Shown: positions 32,925-44,092 of the stretch, piece after piece
Layout: each line of letters starts with the position of its first letter
How positions within the stretch are numbered: position 1 is the first letter of the stretch
Assembly (NCBI RefSeq): GCF_014805625.2
Contig: NW_023998497.1
Location: 145,816 to 209,815 of the forward strand
Direction of reading: 5' to 3'
DNA from: Glossina fuscipes
Taxonomy: Eukaryota > Arthropoda > Insecta > Diptera > Glossinidae
DNA: 64,000 bases
Program-made: the position numbers and the translations under genes
The notes under the pieces: generated by a model
The model's database searches: none
The model's input: only the letters and a program-made list of their open reading frames with translations
What the model was told of the DNA's origin: nothing

Positions 32925-33944
32925 GTTAATAAATAAAGAATTAAATTTATATATATGAACATTGAACGATTCCTTGCTTAATTTTTTTTCTTTTTGTCTG
33001 AACAACCCGGCGAACCTGCGTTGTTTTTGCGATACCAGGTTCCCCGTTTAGATTCAATAAATTAAAAAACAAAATATCAGAAAACTCCCTTTTTTTTTTT
33101 TAACGTATATTTTAATGCTTTAAACACGACGTGAGCCTTTATTATTATGCATGTAGTTGAGGGTTAACTATGAATCATTGTTATCAATTATTTAAAATGC
33201 TAAGACAAAATTTCAAAGTTATTGGTCCATGCAACAAAACTAAAAAGCAAAAAAATTGTAATGAATAAAACGCATACAAATATATTGCTCTCAGCAGAAA
33301 ATCGTGGCAGAGTTATTCAACTTGTATTAAAATTGTTTTGTTAATGGAAAAGAAAAAAAAAAAAATTATATTTACATGTATTATAAATTTCATCAATTAG
33401 GAGGAACAAGTGTAGCATAAAAAATACATTACGAAAAAAGAAAGTAAATTTTGGAATTTTTATAAATATAAAAATTGATCGCAAATCTATTAAAGTAATT
33501 CAAATTCTCTTCTTTTTTTTTTTAATGTAACAGCTGCCGGCAATACACATTTTTGATAGCTTAATTTAGTTTTAGCACTAAATAATTTTTTTTTTTTAAT
33601 TGGAAATCACATTCAAATAATTGCAAATTTTTTTTTTTTTTTTTTGATTTTCCGAAGGCCAAATTAATTTTCAAAATATCTATTAAAAGATTTTAAACAA
33701 ATGTATTAACAAATTCAGTTAAGTTTCATGTAAAAAAAAAAAAAATTAACTAACACGCACGCACTCATGATGTAATATTAAACTAATAAAAAATCAAAAA
33801 ATAAAATTATTCAAAAAAAAATTGTGTCTTCAAAAATAAGAAAAGAAAAAATATTGAAGTCATTCAACGGTGGTGTAGATGGAAACAAAAATTTTGAAGA
33901 AAAACATATCCATAAATATCCTCAGATTACTAATGGATAAACTA

Positions 33945-34064
33945 CAAATATATATGTATATATATGTATATATATATATGTATATATATGTATATATATA
34001 TGTACATGTATGTATATAAACACATATATATATATATATACATGTAAATATATGTAAATATATG

Positions 34065-34099
<35 letters not shown>

Positions 34100-34195
34100 C
34101 ATACTAGTCCATGCAGTTATACCTATAATATATATAAATATATGCATATATATGTATATATACGTATATGTATATATATATATGCGTATATGTAA
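33945..34195. repeat. TA/TATG microsatellite next to the atossa 3' end
   Basis: About 250 bp of mixed (TA)n, TATG and TACA units begins within about 10 bp of the likely atossa poly(A) signal. Its - strand reading gives a Tyr/Ile-rich open frame that is meaningless as a protein. Confidence 0.9.
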
Positions 34196-34206
34196 ACGTC
34201 GAAGCA

Positions 34207-34212
34207 TTTATT
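34207..34212 (-). terminator. Poly(A) signal candidate for atossa
   Basis: AATAAA on the - strand, 132 nt past the stop codon. It is the first canonical hexamer after the stop, and TA-rich sequence follows directly. Confidence 0.5.
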
Positions 34213-34343
34213 TACACCACGTCATTCTATTCTAATCAATCAATAATAAATCACATATCGCAAATCCTTTGCCAGCGTTCGGTTATCTTTTGTTGCAATA
34301 ATTTATATAGACCGATTGGGACACATAGGGATTTTAGTAACTA

Positions 34344-34545
34344 CTAAATCTTGCTACTAGTCTGTTGATCGTGTCGGGCACTATATTTAGGATTTGCGGG
34401 CATCACAGTATCGGTTACAAAATCATTGGGCCCCTCTAGAATACCTTTGGCATGAGCAGCTGCAGTATCACAATCTGTACGCCTCGAGATCAATAAACGT
34501 ATATCGGTGTGCAGCATTAAACGTCCAGAGCGTGATGTTTGAAAT
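34344..34545 (-). CDS. atos: atossa exon 6 (terminal)
   Basis: Acceptor tatttag. The first base completes the Arg codon of HLRF. Encodes QTSRSGRLMLHTDIRLLISR, then a tail with PANPKYSARH, and stops with TAG at 34346-34344. The RSGRL...DIRLLxSRR...NPxYS order is the family's carboxy signature. Confidence 0.93.
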
Positions 34546-37500
34546 CTAAATAAATAAAATAAACAAGTTTTTATTAAAAATTGTTATGCTCCTGTGCTCT
34601 ACTAAATAACCTTGCACCACTCTCTGTCATGCCATAACAATATACTACAAATTCTTGTAATCGCAAGGGTCTGCAGAATAAAATGAACATTGACCAATGG
34701 CTTTATTGCCAACTGCCCAGCAATTATTTAAGAGATTCGCGTAGCGAAAGTTATAAGACAAAAATTTGCAATTGAAAAAATTTCTTTCTACTTTGATCCC
34801 CCTGTCCCTTCTCAGGCTATTTATTTCAATTCTGCAATTATTTTTCAACAATTCTTGCAAATATTTATCTTTCGATTTTTGTAACCTACACCACAACTTA
34901 TGGCATACGATTATGTTAAATTTATGATTTAGGATAGGCCCACCTTTTACTACAACGCTCGATTCAGAGTTACTGGCAAGCTTGTCAGTCCATTTGTCCG
35001 TCTTGTTTACTTATGTTCAAGATTGATATTGTAAAGTTCGGTTTAAGTCGAATATAGCTACGTCTTTACTTTTCTCTTCTATCATTCATCGGTTGGTTAC
35101 CTTAAATGTATTGAATAACGCAGACTTTTCATATGCTCCGTGGATATAAAGTGTCCTAAATTGCTCTCGTTTCTAGCATTCGGTGTACGCAGTTGTTGTT
35201 GTTGAGTTTGCTTTTCACGTTGCTGCTGCAATAGCTCGGAATTTATTGTCACAGTTTTATTGCAATTATTATTAGCACAATCAACGACACCATTATGTTG
35301 CACATGTTCAGTACACATATCTGACGTTTGACCACCATCGGCCAAAATACGTTGACGCACGAATGTCTGATGTAAAGCAGGCATGTCACGCATATCGTAT
35401 GGTATTACAAACATGCGTACTACAGTGCCCATGGGATTCAGTAGAGTGGCTTGTACGGTACCAAAACGCGGTACAGTATAGCCCTTGCGCGGTAAACGAA
35501 CTTCACACTGAAAAGAAATTAAAAATAAGAAGACGTTCAGAATATATTTAAATATTTAATTTTCTGAAAAAGTCCATCTGATATGTTCAAAAAAATTAAG
35601 GGAGTAAGCCATTGTGACAGCTTAGGAAAAACGACGACTTTTTTTTGTGACCCAAAGAAAAGTAATAGAACAATAATTTATGAGGAAGTTATCAGGCGTT
35701 ACTTGAAGTATATCAAAAAAGAATCATTTAATCTACATCCTTGTATGGGGAGGAGTACGTAGATGACGAGTGTGTAAATGGCGAGTGTTTGAGTGCAAAA
35801 CTGAAAAATTTTTGAGCAAACGAAAAACCCGCTCTTTTGTAAATTAAATTTTCATTCGTTATCCTTATTAATTTTAAAAAAATTCTGTATAAAATTTTCA
35901 TGAAAAAAATGAGAATTGTTTGACTTAAGCTGAGAGCCGTCTTGAAAAATGCGTACATTTTTTGTCATTTTTTCCATTAGTCGGCAAATCCAGGACTACC
36001 CTTCCACATTCAAATATTCTCCTTCGTTCTCTTTCCTTGATGGTTCTAAGGTCGAAAATGGATGTTTTGCTGCGCCTGGCAAAGAAACAAAGCCAGAATG
36101 TTTTCGCTTTACATGAGGGAGACGAGGGCAAGGAAGTGTATAATTTAATAGCCGATTTCATAACCGACATCAAAAATTTATCCGAAACTTTTAACGTCTT
36201 GGCAAAAGTATTGCTAAAGTTTTTAAATCGCTGTCAATCCCGTATCCACCCAAGAGTTGCCTTAGTGAAGCTGCACTAACGTATTTTTGTGCGGAAACGG
36301 TTTTAAATACCTGAATTCTGAAGCGATCGCTTAGTGTGCTGGAGAAGTTACAAAGCAATAAGTGAAACATTAAGTTTGTAGATTCCACCAGTTGTTCATA
36401 ATATGTAGGTGATCTCTTCTCCCGAAAAAATCACAAGAAAAAATATCATGTGGATAATGAATACTTTTTGTCACGTATTCTAGAGGGTCCAAAACAACTA
36501 TTAGGCAAAAAAAAAAAAAATTTCTTTTTTTTTTTGAAAATTTACATTGGTTTACTCCCTTAAGCTCGATTACATCAACCAATTCAAATTTCTTTCGATC
36601 TGCCATACAGTTAGCACACTACTTACTTACAACGTCGCTCACCTCCGACAACACCGACATATTAAAAAAATCTATTACTAATTTTCATACCTAAGCGGAT
36701 CGGTGGCTTTATATTCCTATCTTTTTTGCAGCCATTAGATAGATAACACTATTGCATTTAGTCATTATTGGTTTTGTGGAAAATATTTCGATTGCAATAA
36801 TCCTATAAATTGCTTATAAATATTTTGTTAGTGTTTTTTGGTTTTGCACTGCGCTCTCCCTTCCCGCATGACATGTGAATCAAAAAACATAATAGAAATG
36901 ATAAAATTGTAGATAAATTTATACTCACCAGATAGGGTGTACTAAGGGTTTCACCATGTAATTCATAAAAATAAGCTGCCGCTGGTATGGTTAACTGTGT
37001 AGGACAAAAACCACCCGATGCGCCCAATAACAGCCGAAAGCCTACGACTTCAATTTTGGGCATTAGTCGCCTTTGCAGTAGATTTTCTTCTAAATTTCCC
37101 AATAGTGACTTGCGTGCGAAAACACTGGTCAAGCGGTGACGTGATTTAATAGGTGAGGTTACTAAAGGACTAAATAAATTGCATTCGTTATCCTCATCCG
37201 AATATTGCTCATCCGAACCGAGAGATGAACGATCCGACCGATCGGATAGATGACGTGATCGCCTTTTGTATATAGTTGAAGCCTTAAAGAAACGTGGCGA
37301 CAACGACGGTGAATTAGGTAAGGTGGGTGCAGAATTTGATTTTTGTACTGTCGGCGTTGTAGGTAATGTCGACGAGCTCGTAGGTGATTCAAATGAGAAC
37401 GTCAATGATGTCTCCGTCCTAATCCCTGCCGAATTCGAACCGTCTTTGGTTTTTTGCTTAGCACCGTTCTGCACAATAGGTATGGATGGCGAAATGGCAT

Positions 37501-37961
37501 TTGTAGATTGATTCGTTAGCATCGTCATTGGTGAAGTTGTATTACAAAATATTGGTGTTAGATTTACTTTAAGCAAATTACGTCTATTGCTAGTCAAATT
37601 AGCTTTCGATATTAGCGTACGGCTATTGCATGGTGTTGTTGCGTCGGTTTGCATCTTATTCCCACCGTCACCGTCACCATCGCCCCCAAAGTCTCTTATA
37701 TTATCAAAATTGCACACAATTTTTAATTGTGTCGGCTTCGATGCATGTTTGCATGATGCTTTACCCGATTTCTGACAATCGGTAGGTGTTTTAAATTGTG
37801 CCATAATTCTGTTACCATCGTTCGCAATACTGTCGCCTTTAGCCTGTAGATCTATATCGTCATTCATTAATGGTGGGCTGGAACAGTTACGTTGCTGCTG
37901 TTGTTGTTGTTGTTGTTGATGATGATGATGATGATGATGTTGTTGCTGTTCTTGTTGTACT

Positions 37962-37993
<32 letters not shown>

Positions 37994-40900
37994 AGGTATA
38001 TGAAGTTGCTGACGTCTAGGCTTCAGAGAACATCGTTCAATATACGGCGTTAGCTTCGTGGAAGATTCAAAATATTCCTGCAAATAATTTACTTTTTAAA
38101 TAACTAAACGGGGAAAACTATTTCTTTTATTTTAAGCCAAGTGATCAAAAAGAGTTCACCTAATGTTTCAACCTGGCCATACTTGGCCCAAATTGTGCCA
38201 AGTCTCGAACTCCTTGCAATTCATCCATCCGTGATCTGTATGCCCTTTGTCATGTGTTTTTTTTCACACGCACCTACTATCGACTATTGTTGACAAAAAC
38301 CTGGCGATGTACGCAAATGAAAATTATCCTTACAAATTACCTTGGACAATGTTTGCAAGGACAATGGACATTCTTTACAATTTGTGGTATTTATGTACTC
38401 AAACCGCTAGACAGACGATGCGAATAAAAGGTCGACATTATTTTTATATTGAACTGGGTCATGCTGGGAAATATTTGTATTTCATTTTTAAACCAATTAA
38501 CTGGAGTATATACGTCATGATCCTTCCATCCGTACTTGTCGGATTTTCTCATAAACGAATGTCTATATATCATTTTACCATCACCTAATTCCGTACTACC
38601 CATACTCTTGATATGTCGCCTATATTCGTCATCGCTAAATTTTTGCGACGCAATTTAAATGCACAGTTTCCAAAGGGGTCGGGGCACAGTCAATTGATCA
38701 AAAGACAAAAAGACATCTGCCGAGACAGAGTTATATACACTTGATGGGTACTCTGATGCATGTGTGTAAACACGGTATCGCAGAAGGACATATCTCATTT
38801 ACAATCTTATTTACATCGACTCTTTAGAGCAAAGTGCTACCACGTCATCTAGGCTATTGACTCGGAAAATGCTCTGTCCCATCTCTTGTTATATAGACAA
38901 AGTGTATCGCTTATTTATCAAACATTGAAGAAAAAGAGTTCCAACATAACAAGAAATAGGGTAGAGGGGCTTCCCCAAAAAAGATTCCAACTCAATTCAA
39001 AATTTCGGATTGATCGGAATTTTATGTCTCTCCACTTACGAGCAACGTTTACTTGTGATTGCAAAAATCTGTTGTACTTAAGAATCACTTGATTTACTTA
39101 TTTATATCTTGCGTCCTTCTTATTATAATATAATAGGCAGAATACTTTTGAAGCAAGGCGAATACGACCCTCATTTTCTTACCTGTTCCATGACTTCGAT
39201 TCTGTGAATGTCGTTTAATATATTGTCTACCGCAGGTATTGTTGCGGCATGAGTTACATCATTACTTTGTAAGTTGACTTCATCGGTTTCTTGGCCGACA
39301 AGTTTCGTTTCGCTAATTTGTTGACCAGCGTTTTCAATGGCAGTTTCATCGTTTTTGTTCTTATTATCATTTGAGGCAGTTGTGGTAGTTGTTGTCGTTG
39401 TCCTGATATTAATCGGCGACAGCAAACATTCATCTGAGGAAATGTCTTCAGTCGTTTCGGCTGCTGTTGGTTGCTGCTGCTGCTCAGTCATCATTTGTGT
39501 TGGCTGATTAAAGTTATGTTGGGTTTTCTGACGTTTGCACATCTGGCAACTGATTATGTTACTGGTGGGAATGACATTGCCAACAGAGCTATCATTTATC
39601 GTTGCTGCATTGGCAGTGGAGTCATTGCAATTGTTTTTTTGTACTGCTTCACTCGAATTTTCTTTGGTTTTACGATGCTTTTTGGCCGTTTTTGGTGTAC
39701 GTTGTATCGCCTGCAGCAACAGTTCCGCCTTATTACGCGGTGTATGTATTATATCATTGCTGCTGAGACTACTGGCTGATGAGTCACGTTCAGCTTCTGC
39801 CTCCAAATCGTCCATTTCCAAGTCGCTCGACTCCTTTGTGGAACAAAAATTACTTCTATTGCATCTTCTTCGTTGATGAATACTAGCGCCACTGCTTGTA
39901 CTTAGACTGTTTCGACTGTTCTTATCTGTGATATAATTACATTTCAGACAGACCATACTCCTTTTGCCGCCACAAAAACTACAACAATTCAGAGTTTGAG
40001 AAGTTTGAGTGCCGGTTGAGATCATTTTGACTTGATGTAACGTTTCATTAGTGGTAACGCCGCCCCTCTCTTTCGCTTGTCTTTTATCTATTGTCGGTGA
40101 CGAGGGCGTATAAAAATTTTTCATTATTTCCATATGACATCCTTCATCGTCCTGATCATCGTCCTCATCGTCGCCATCTTCTTCGTCGCCCACCTCCTCA
40201 TCCATAAGCTGCGGTAAATCATTCCCATTTGGTGATTCCTTACGGTTAATTGTCGAGGTGTTATTGTTGTTGGTAACGCAAAAATTTTCGCCACGTTTGC
40301 GTTGCTTTTTATCACGTTTAAACATGCGTTTGCGATATTTAAGTAATTGTTTTTCGCGATGAGTTAAATTCGCGTTATTTGTACTAAAAGAGGAATTGGA
40401 ACCGTCATCTACATTAACGACGTCATAGCAATTGCTTTCAACAATTTTTGCAGAAGCGTCTTTTTTTAAACTATTATCACTACAATTGCCATCTTCTTCT
40501 TCTTCTTCTCCATTTTCTTCATTTCCGCAATCGTTGGTTGCAGTAGTAAAATTCACAGATTTTATTTCCTTTTGATTCGTTGATATTGATATCATTTTTG
40601 CCGCTGTTTTTAATTTTTGTTGTTGTTGCTGCTGCTGTTGTTGTTGTTGTTGTTGCCAGCGCTCTTTTACATTATTATCACAGTTCATGGTTAAATTGTT
40701 TAAGGCTGGGGTATGGTTTTTTGTTGTAGTCGCCATTGTTCCTGATGCATTTAAAATTTGCGTTGTCACAGGGAGAGTATTACCAACCTTCGGTGGTATA
40801 CCCCCGGTAAAACGAGGAAGACTTTTCAAACAAACCGACACACAGCAATTTTCCGATATATTGACATTTGGAAAATTATGAACATTCGGTTTCGAATTAA

Positions 40901-42730
40901 AGCAAGCAGTGGAATCGTATTGTTTAATACGATAAAGTATATTAAGGCGCGGACGCCTTTGCGAACACCCTACTGATGATGATAACGGTGAGGATGATAA
41001 TGTACTTGCAACTGATACGGCTGCTGCTGTTAAGGCAGGATTCGATGACGCGTTGCCAGCCAACGTTGCTAAATCGCCAGCAGCACTAGTTAACGGCGTT
41101 GTAAATATAAGGCGGCCTGTCTCGCTAATCGCCTTGTCCGATTTTTTTATTAAATCATACCAGGCACTAACTTGTGAGAAGTACAATTGACTACGAATGG
41201 CACTACATAAAGAAGGCAGCGTCATAGTGGGCGGTGGTTGTCTAACCAAACAATATATATGAGTTGAATTCATCATATTAACCCCTTAAACTCGATATGA
41301 ACTCACTTTTCTTTCAGGTTTATAATCCATTGTTCTAATAGTATTTTATGACCCACTGGACCAAGATAAACTTCTATGCAAATAGCTTCACCGCGCGCCA
41401 AAATGGCTTCCATTTTAAGACAATGGGCACGCCAACGTGTACACTGTCAACACAAAAATTATTTATAAAAAAAATGTCGGATACAAGATGTAGAAGATAA
41501 CATTAATGTTGTACATACCGTTATGTTAACGTATGACTTATCACAGGAATGTTCCTCCGTTTCGCAACCGTCAGTTTTCATGAGACCCATCTTTCGGAGG
41601 AATTGATCACAATGTGGACCTTGTTGAGGAGCCTGGTTACGATTACTAGCGTTAACTGAACTTGTAGCCGAAATGTCACGCTTGCCAGCAACGAAACTCG
41701 ATGATAATGGTACAGCAATGCGTGCCGTCGTGGGAGTTGATGCTGTTGCAGTCGACGCTGGCGGAATATTACGCAGCCATAGCAATGACTTCGGTGATTG
41801 CACTGCACTGCCACTGCTGCCGGCTGAACCTGTGGATAAATCTGCTAATTGGGGAGAGGGAAAACGTGGGCTATTGTTGTTGCCGCCAGACACTGCACGA
41901 AAGGAATACTTAGGAGTAGAAGGGCCGCTACTGCTTTGAAAGAAAGGGCTGCCTACACGTAAACAGGTATTGGTGGCTAACGATTGCAAAGAGCTCATGA
42001 AGTTTTCATTACCAAAACCGATACCGGATCCACCAACACTATTACTATTACCACCACCGCTGATTGAGTTAGGCGAATTGTACATATTAATACGATTTAA
42101 AGCAATACGTCTTATGATTTCAAAGTCAGCTTCTCGCTCACCGTTTTCACCAGTGTCCGTTTTAATGGCCAAGGCCACATACTCAGGTTCACTGGCATGT
42201 CGAATACCTTCCACGGCGATTTTTTGTTCACTACGAACCATCTGAACATTAGAGGAGGGTGATTCCTGTCGTAGTTGGCTGAGCTTTTGTGACCAACGAC
42301 TTTGTTGACTGTCAAATGAAGAAGAAGCACTACCGCTACTGCTACTGTACGAATCAATGTATAGAGTAGAGTCGGGAGAAGTGTTTAGTTTGCGTAATAA
42401 GTACGCATTCATTTCATTCGCGCCCGACATCAGGTCTCCGTAAGCAGCACGTGACGTAGAAGGCTTCGGTGACTGACGACCAGTTTCCATTGGATTTCCA
42501 CTCAGTAATGGTAATTCACCTCTAACCGCTGCTTGTAGCGGATATTCATCTTCAACGAAAGCTCGCCCTTCCAATATTAAAGAAGCTATGCCCAGTAAAG
42601 CAGAAACATGATTTGGCAAACCACCAACATTACTGATAGCATTATTGCTACTACTATTCAACGTACTGATGGGATTTACAACGCCAGTAACTGGTGTCGA
42701 TGATGAATTGGTCAAAGTTGTTGGTATCAT
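34344..42730 (-). CDS. atos: Atossa (FAM214/ATOS family), six coding exons, 1,721 aa
   Basis: Joined exons on the - strand are 42730-41519, 41443-41307, 41241-39183, 38077-36929, 35507-35101 and 34545-34344. Lengths sum to 5,166 nt, and all splice phases agree. The carboxy end has the family core in order: LLGNLEENLL, VGFRLLLGASGGFCPTQL, STPYL-CEVRLPRKGYTVPRFG, TVQATLLNPMGTVVRMF, DMPALHQTFVRQR, IHLRF-QTSRSGRLMLH and DIRLLISRR, then PANPKYS. Exon 2 has WRAHCLKMEAILARGEAICI. Polyglutamine runs lie near residues 646-658 and 1165-1200, acidic runs at about 692-700 and 797-817, and a basic NLS-like stretch at about 745-768. An in-frame TAG 12 nt before the ATG supports the start. In Drosophila, Atossa is a nuclear factor raising metabolic gene expression in invading macrophages. 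It is much longer than the mammalian relatives because of low-complexity spacers. Confidence 0.93.
34880..35060 (+). repeat. Main-family dispersed repeat in atossa intron 5
   Basis: Blocks cctacaccacaacttatgg, taggataggcccacctttta, cgctcgattcagag and ccatttgtccgtctt lie inside the 555 bp intron between exons 5 and 6, opposite to the direction of transcription. Confidence 0.55.
35101..35507 (-). CDS. atos: atossa exon 5
   Basis: Acceptor ttcttttcag, donor GTAACC at 35100. Encodes CEVRLPRKGYTVPRFG through MGTVVRMFVIPYDMRDMPAL and HQTFVRQR. A fly-type insertion rich in Gln (about 60 residues) follows before HMKSLRYSIHLR. In vertebrate relatives the FLRQR-type and HLRF motifs lie much closer together. 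Confidence 0.92.
35600..36559. mobile_element. TTAA-flanked inverted-repeat DNA element, 960 bp
   Basis: Left end GGGAGTAAGCCATTGT (35600-35615) and right end, read inward, GGGAGTAAACCAATGT match at 14 of 16 bases. TTAA directly flanks both sides (35596-35599 and 36560-36563). That is the target-site pattern of piggyBac-type elements, although classical piggyBac termini begin CCC rather than GGG, so the superfamily is uncertain. The interior has only a modest open frame (35962-36279 +) that I do not recognise, so it is probably non-autonomous. It fills most of atossa intron 4. Confidence 0.65.
36929..38077 (-). CDS. atos: atossa exon 4
   Basis: Acceptor ttatttgcag, donor GTGAGT at 36928. Begins EYFESSTKLTPYIERC, passes a long Gln/His tract coded by mixed CAG/CAA and CAT codons, then Ser/Thr-rich sequence with RSRHLSDRSDRSS. 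It ends in the conserved segment SVFARKSLLGNLEENLL and FRLLLGASGGFCPTQLTIPA to STPYL. The conserved domain is cut by the intron after Leu. Confidence 0.92.
37893..37994 (-). repeat. CAG/CAA/CAT coding repeat in atossa exon 4
   Basis: Encodes two glutamine runs separated by a run of seven histidines. Mixed codons interrupt pure CAG stretches. It is likely to be length-variable between individuals. Confidence 0.85.
38078..39182 (-). other. atossa intron 3 (1.1 kb)
   Basis: Starts GTAAGA and ends ttatttgcag, phase 0. Holds no recognised exon. Short open frames on both strands (38247-38603) overlap each other and match nothing known. A few gacaaaaagacatctgcc-type stretches may be remnants of the dispersed repeats. 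Confidence 0.6.
39183..41241 (-). CDS. atos: atossa exon 3
   Basis: Acceptor tttggttag, donor GTAAGA. Opens with QPPPTMTLPSLCSAIRSQLY and FSQVSAWYD, conserved in the family. FPNVNISENCCVSVCLKSLP follows at about residues 573-592, then polyglutamine, acidic runs, a basic KYRKRMFKRDKKQRKR stretch, a CxxC-x7-CxxC cluster (about 870-884) and NKAELLLQAIQRTPK. It ends HRIEVMEQ. Apparent residues MMNSTHIYCLVR upstream belong to the intron. Confidence 0.92.
40613..40656 (-). repeat. CAA/CAG coding repeat in atossa exon 3
   Basis: Thirteen consecutive glutamine codons (six CAA, three CAG, four CAA) after Trp-645. Confidence 0.85.
41307..41443 (-). CDS. atos: atossa exon 2
   Basis: Acceptor ttgtgttgacag, donor GTGAGT at 41306. 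Encodes CTRWRAHCLKMEAILARGEA, ICIEVYLGPVGHKILLEQW and INLKE, a well conserved block. It is flanked by a 75 bp intron (41444-41518) and a 65 bp intron (41242-41306). Confidence 0.92.
41519..42730 (-). CDS. atos: atossa exon 1 (first coding)
   Basis: ATG at 42730 with AAA at -3 and an in-frame TAG just upstream; donor GTATGT at 41518. Encodes a Ser/Asn-rich amino end with the conserved HVSALLGIASLILEGRAF helix at about 41-58, SRWSQKLSQLRQE, and EADFEIIRRIALNRINMYNS. Ends CDKSYVNIT. A probable acceptor, ttattag, lies 9 nt before the ATG, so the leader is spliced in from upstream. Confidence 0.92.
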
Positions 42731-43095
42731 TTTACTTCGCTAATAACTTTAGTTAAGTAAATATGTTCAAAAAAACTTTCTCAATTGCCAAACACTAAAA
42801 GTAGATAAATGAAAATAAAGAACAAAAATATTGAATTTTAATATTTGAATTTTTAGAATATCGAATGGACTAAAATAACATATCATGAACATAGAATTTA
42901 CTTCTCTTGTCGATATATGCATTAAGGTCATAATACAAAATATATTCAAATTTAGGTCAGTAGGTTAAGAGAATCTAGTTCATAGTCCTACATAAACATA
43001 TAAGGATAGATGTGCGCGAAACTAGACCACGTATATAGTCCTTTTTTCCTCTTTTTTTTTTTGTGAAAACCCCTTCGAAGTACTTCTATTGCATG

Positions 43096-43103
43096 TGACG
43101 TCA
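43096..43103. promoter_or_regulatory. CRE-type palindrome TGACGTCA
   Basis: Perfect 8 bp CREB/ATF site within 370 bp upstream of the atossa ATG, probably in an intron. Another TGACGTCA occurs near 61215. Single 8-mers occur by chance, so weight is low. Confidence 0.25.
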
Positions 43104-43173
43104 CATTATCTGGTACAAGGTTTTTCAATTCGCACATTCATTACTTTCAAATCCGATTTCATAACAGCACACA

Positions 43174-43174
<1 letters not shown>

Positions 43175-43204
<30 letters not shown>
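43175..43204. repeat. (TA)n microsatellite
   Basis: Fifteen or so uninterrupted TA units upstream of the atossa coding start. Confidence 0.9.
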
Positions 43205-43207
<3 letters not shown>

Positions 43208-43816
43208 AACATCGTACTAATAAATTGATTTATATATGCATAAAAACTCTGGCAACAAAAAACAAAAAACCAGTTCAATGTTTTTAAAGTTTCGAAACAT
43301 GTTGCTGAGAAAGGGAAAAATTGCAAGCAAGAGAACACAAATAATATTTGAGTCTCTTTTTGTTTACATTTTGCTCATATAATATATATATAGTACAACA
43401 GAAGTTTCAAGTTTTTATTATGCTACAGAAATGAAAAAAAAAAAAAAAACTGTTACTTTCAACGATGATAACTTTTAAATTGGGGATAAGTAATAAACGG
43501 AAAAAGTATTAAAAGTGTTCACGTATTTGCCACAGCTTATGGCTTATAAATTAAAGAGAAAACGAAAATTTTATCGAAACGTGTACCAATTAATTATTTT
43601 GCATTGAAAAAGTGCTGAATATATTTTATATAATTAATAGATATATTATGTATAAGAGATGTTAATTCGCCAAGATTTTGATAACTTTGAAAAAGAAAAA
43701 TCTATAAAAAATTTAATAAAATTTCACATGTCTCGATAAACAAACAACTGCAAGTAAAAAGTTGCTTACAAGCGAACAAATATATAATGAAAAGTTACTA
43801 AAATTTATATAATCAA

Positions 43817-43862
43817 CACAGCTGTTCGTACGTTGCCAACATCTCTAACTTTTATATACACT
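43817..43862 (-). promoter_or_regulatory. Possible proximal atossa promoter
   Basis: Read on the - strand, a TATATAAAAG box (around 43862-43853) is followed about 25-30 bp later by AACAGCTGTG, which fits the fly core-promoter E-box motif. GTTGGCAACG lies between them. It would yield a leader of about 1.1 kb to the ATG at 42730. The DRE/GAGA site at 54.7 kb is the stronger candidate. Confidence 0.25.
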
Positions 43863-44025
43863 GTTGTTTTGTTTGAAGTCTTGACCTGCATATGCTATTT
43901 AGAACAGCATGCACGAACATTTCAGTTTTCATGAAACAATAACATTGTAAGTTTTTTCTTTACTTAGTTTAGTTTGCGTACGAGAACATAATTAACATAA
44001 GAGAAACTTGTATGCACTTAGATGT

Positions 44026-44092
44026 TTTGTGTGTGTGTGTGTGTGTATGCTTGTATATATATATATGTGTGTGTGTGCGTAAATAAGTGCAC
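44026..44092. repeat. (GT)n/(TA)n compound microsatellite
   Basis: Runs of GT, then TA, then GT again. Confidence 0.9.

Larger units (their letters stand above)
24803..34206. other. Intergenic region between two convergent genes
   Basis: No coding exon is recognised between the tetraspanin end and the atossa end. Contents are main-family repeat copies (25015-25330, 25745-25990, 29445-29700, 32650-32850), a degenerate tandem array (26040-26760), a segment shared with 45545-45680 (27090-27270), a 35-nt poly-T (32886-32920) and a 250 bp TA/TATG microsatellite (33945-34195). The remaining stretches (27.3-28.6, 29.9-32.5 and 33.0-33.9 kb) are AT-rich and unassigned. Confidence 0.6.

Noticed and set aside
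33860..34207. 115-codon Tyr/Ile-rich open frame
   Set aside because: A translation of TA/TATG microsatellite.
35962..36279. 105-codon open frame inside the TTAA element
   Set aside because: It overlaps an open frame on the other strand and shows no transposase motif. Kept only as part of the element description.
41244..41276. MMNSTHIYCLVR as the start of a separate protein
   Set aside because: It is the in-frame 3' part of the 65 bp intron 2 of atossa; the splice acceptor tttggttag at 41242 gives correct phase with exon 2.
39471..42357. Several open frames on the + strand and other - frames across atossa exons
   Set aside because: Shadows of the low-complexity coding exons.
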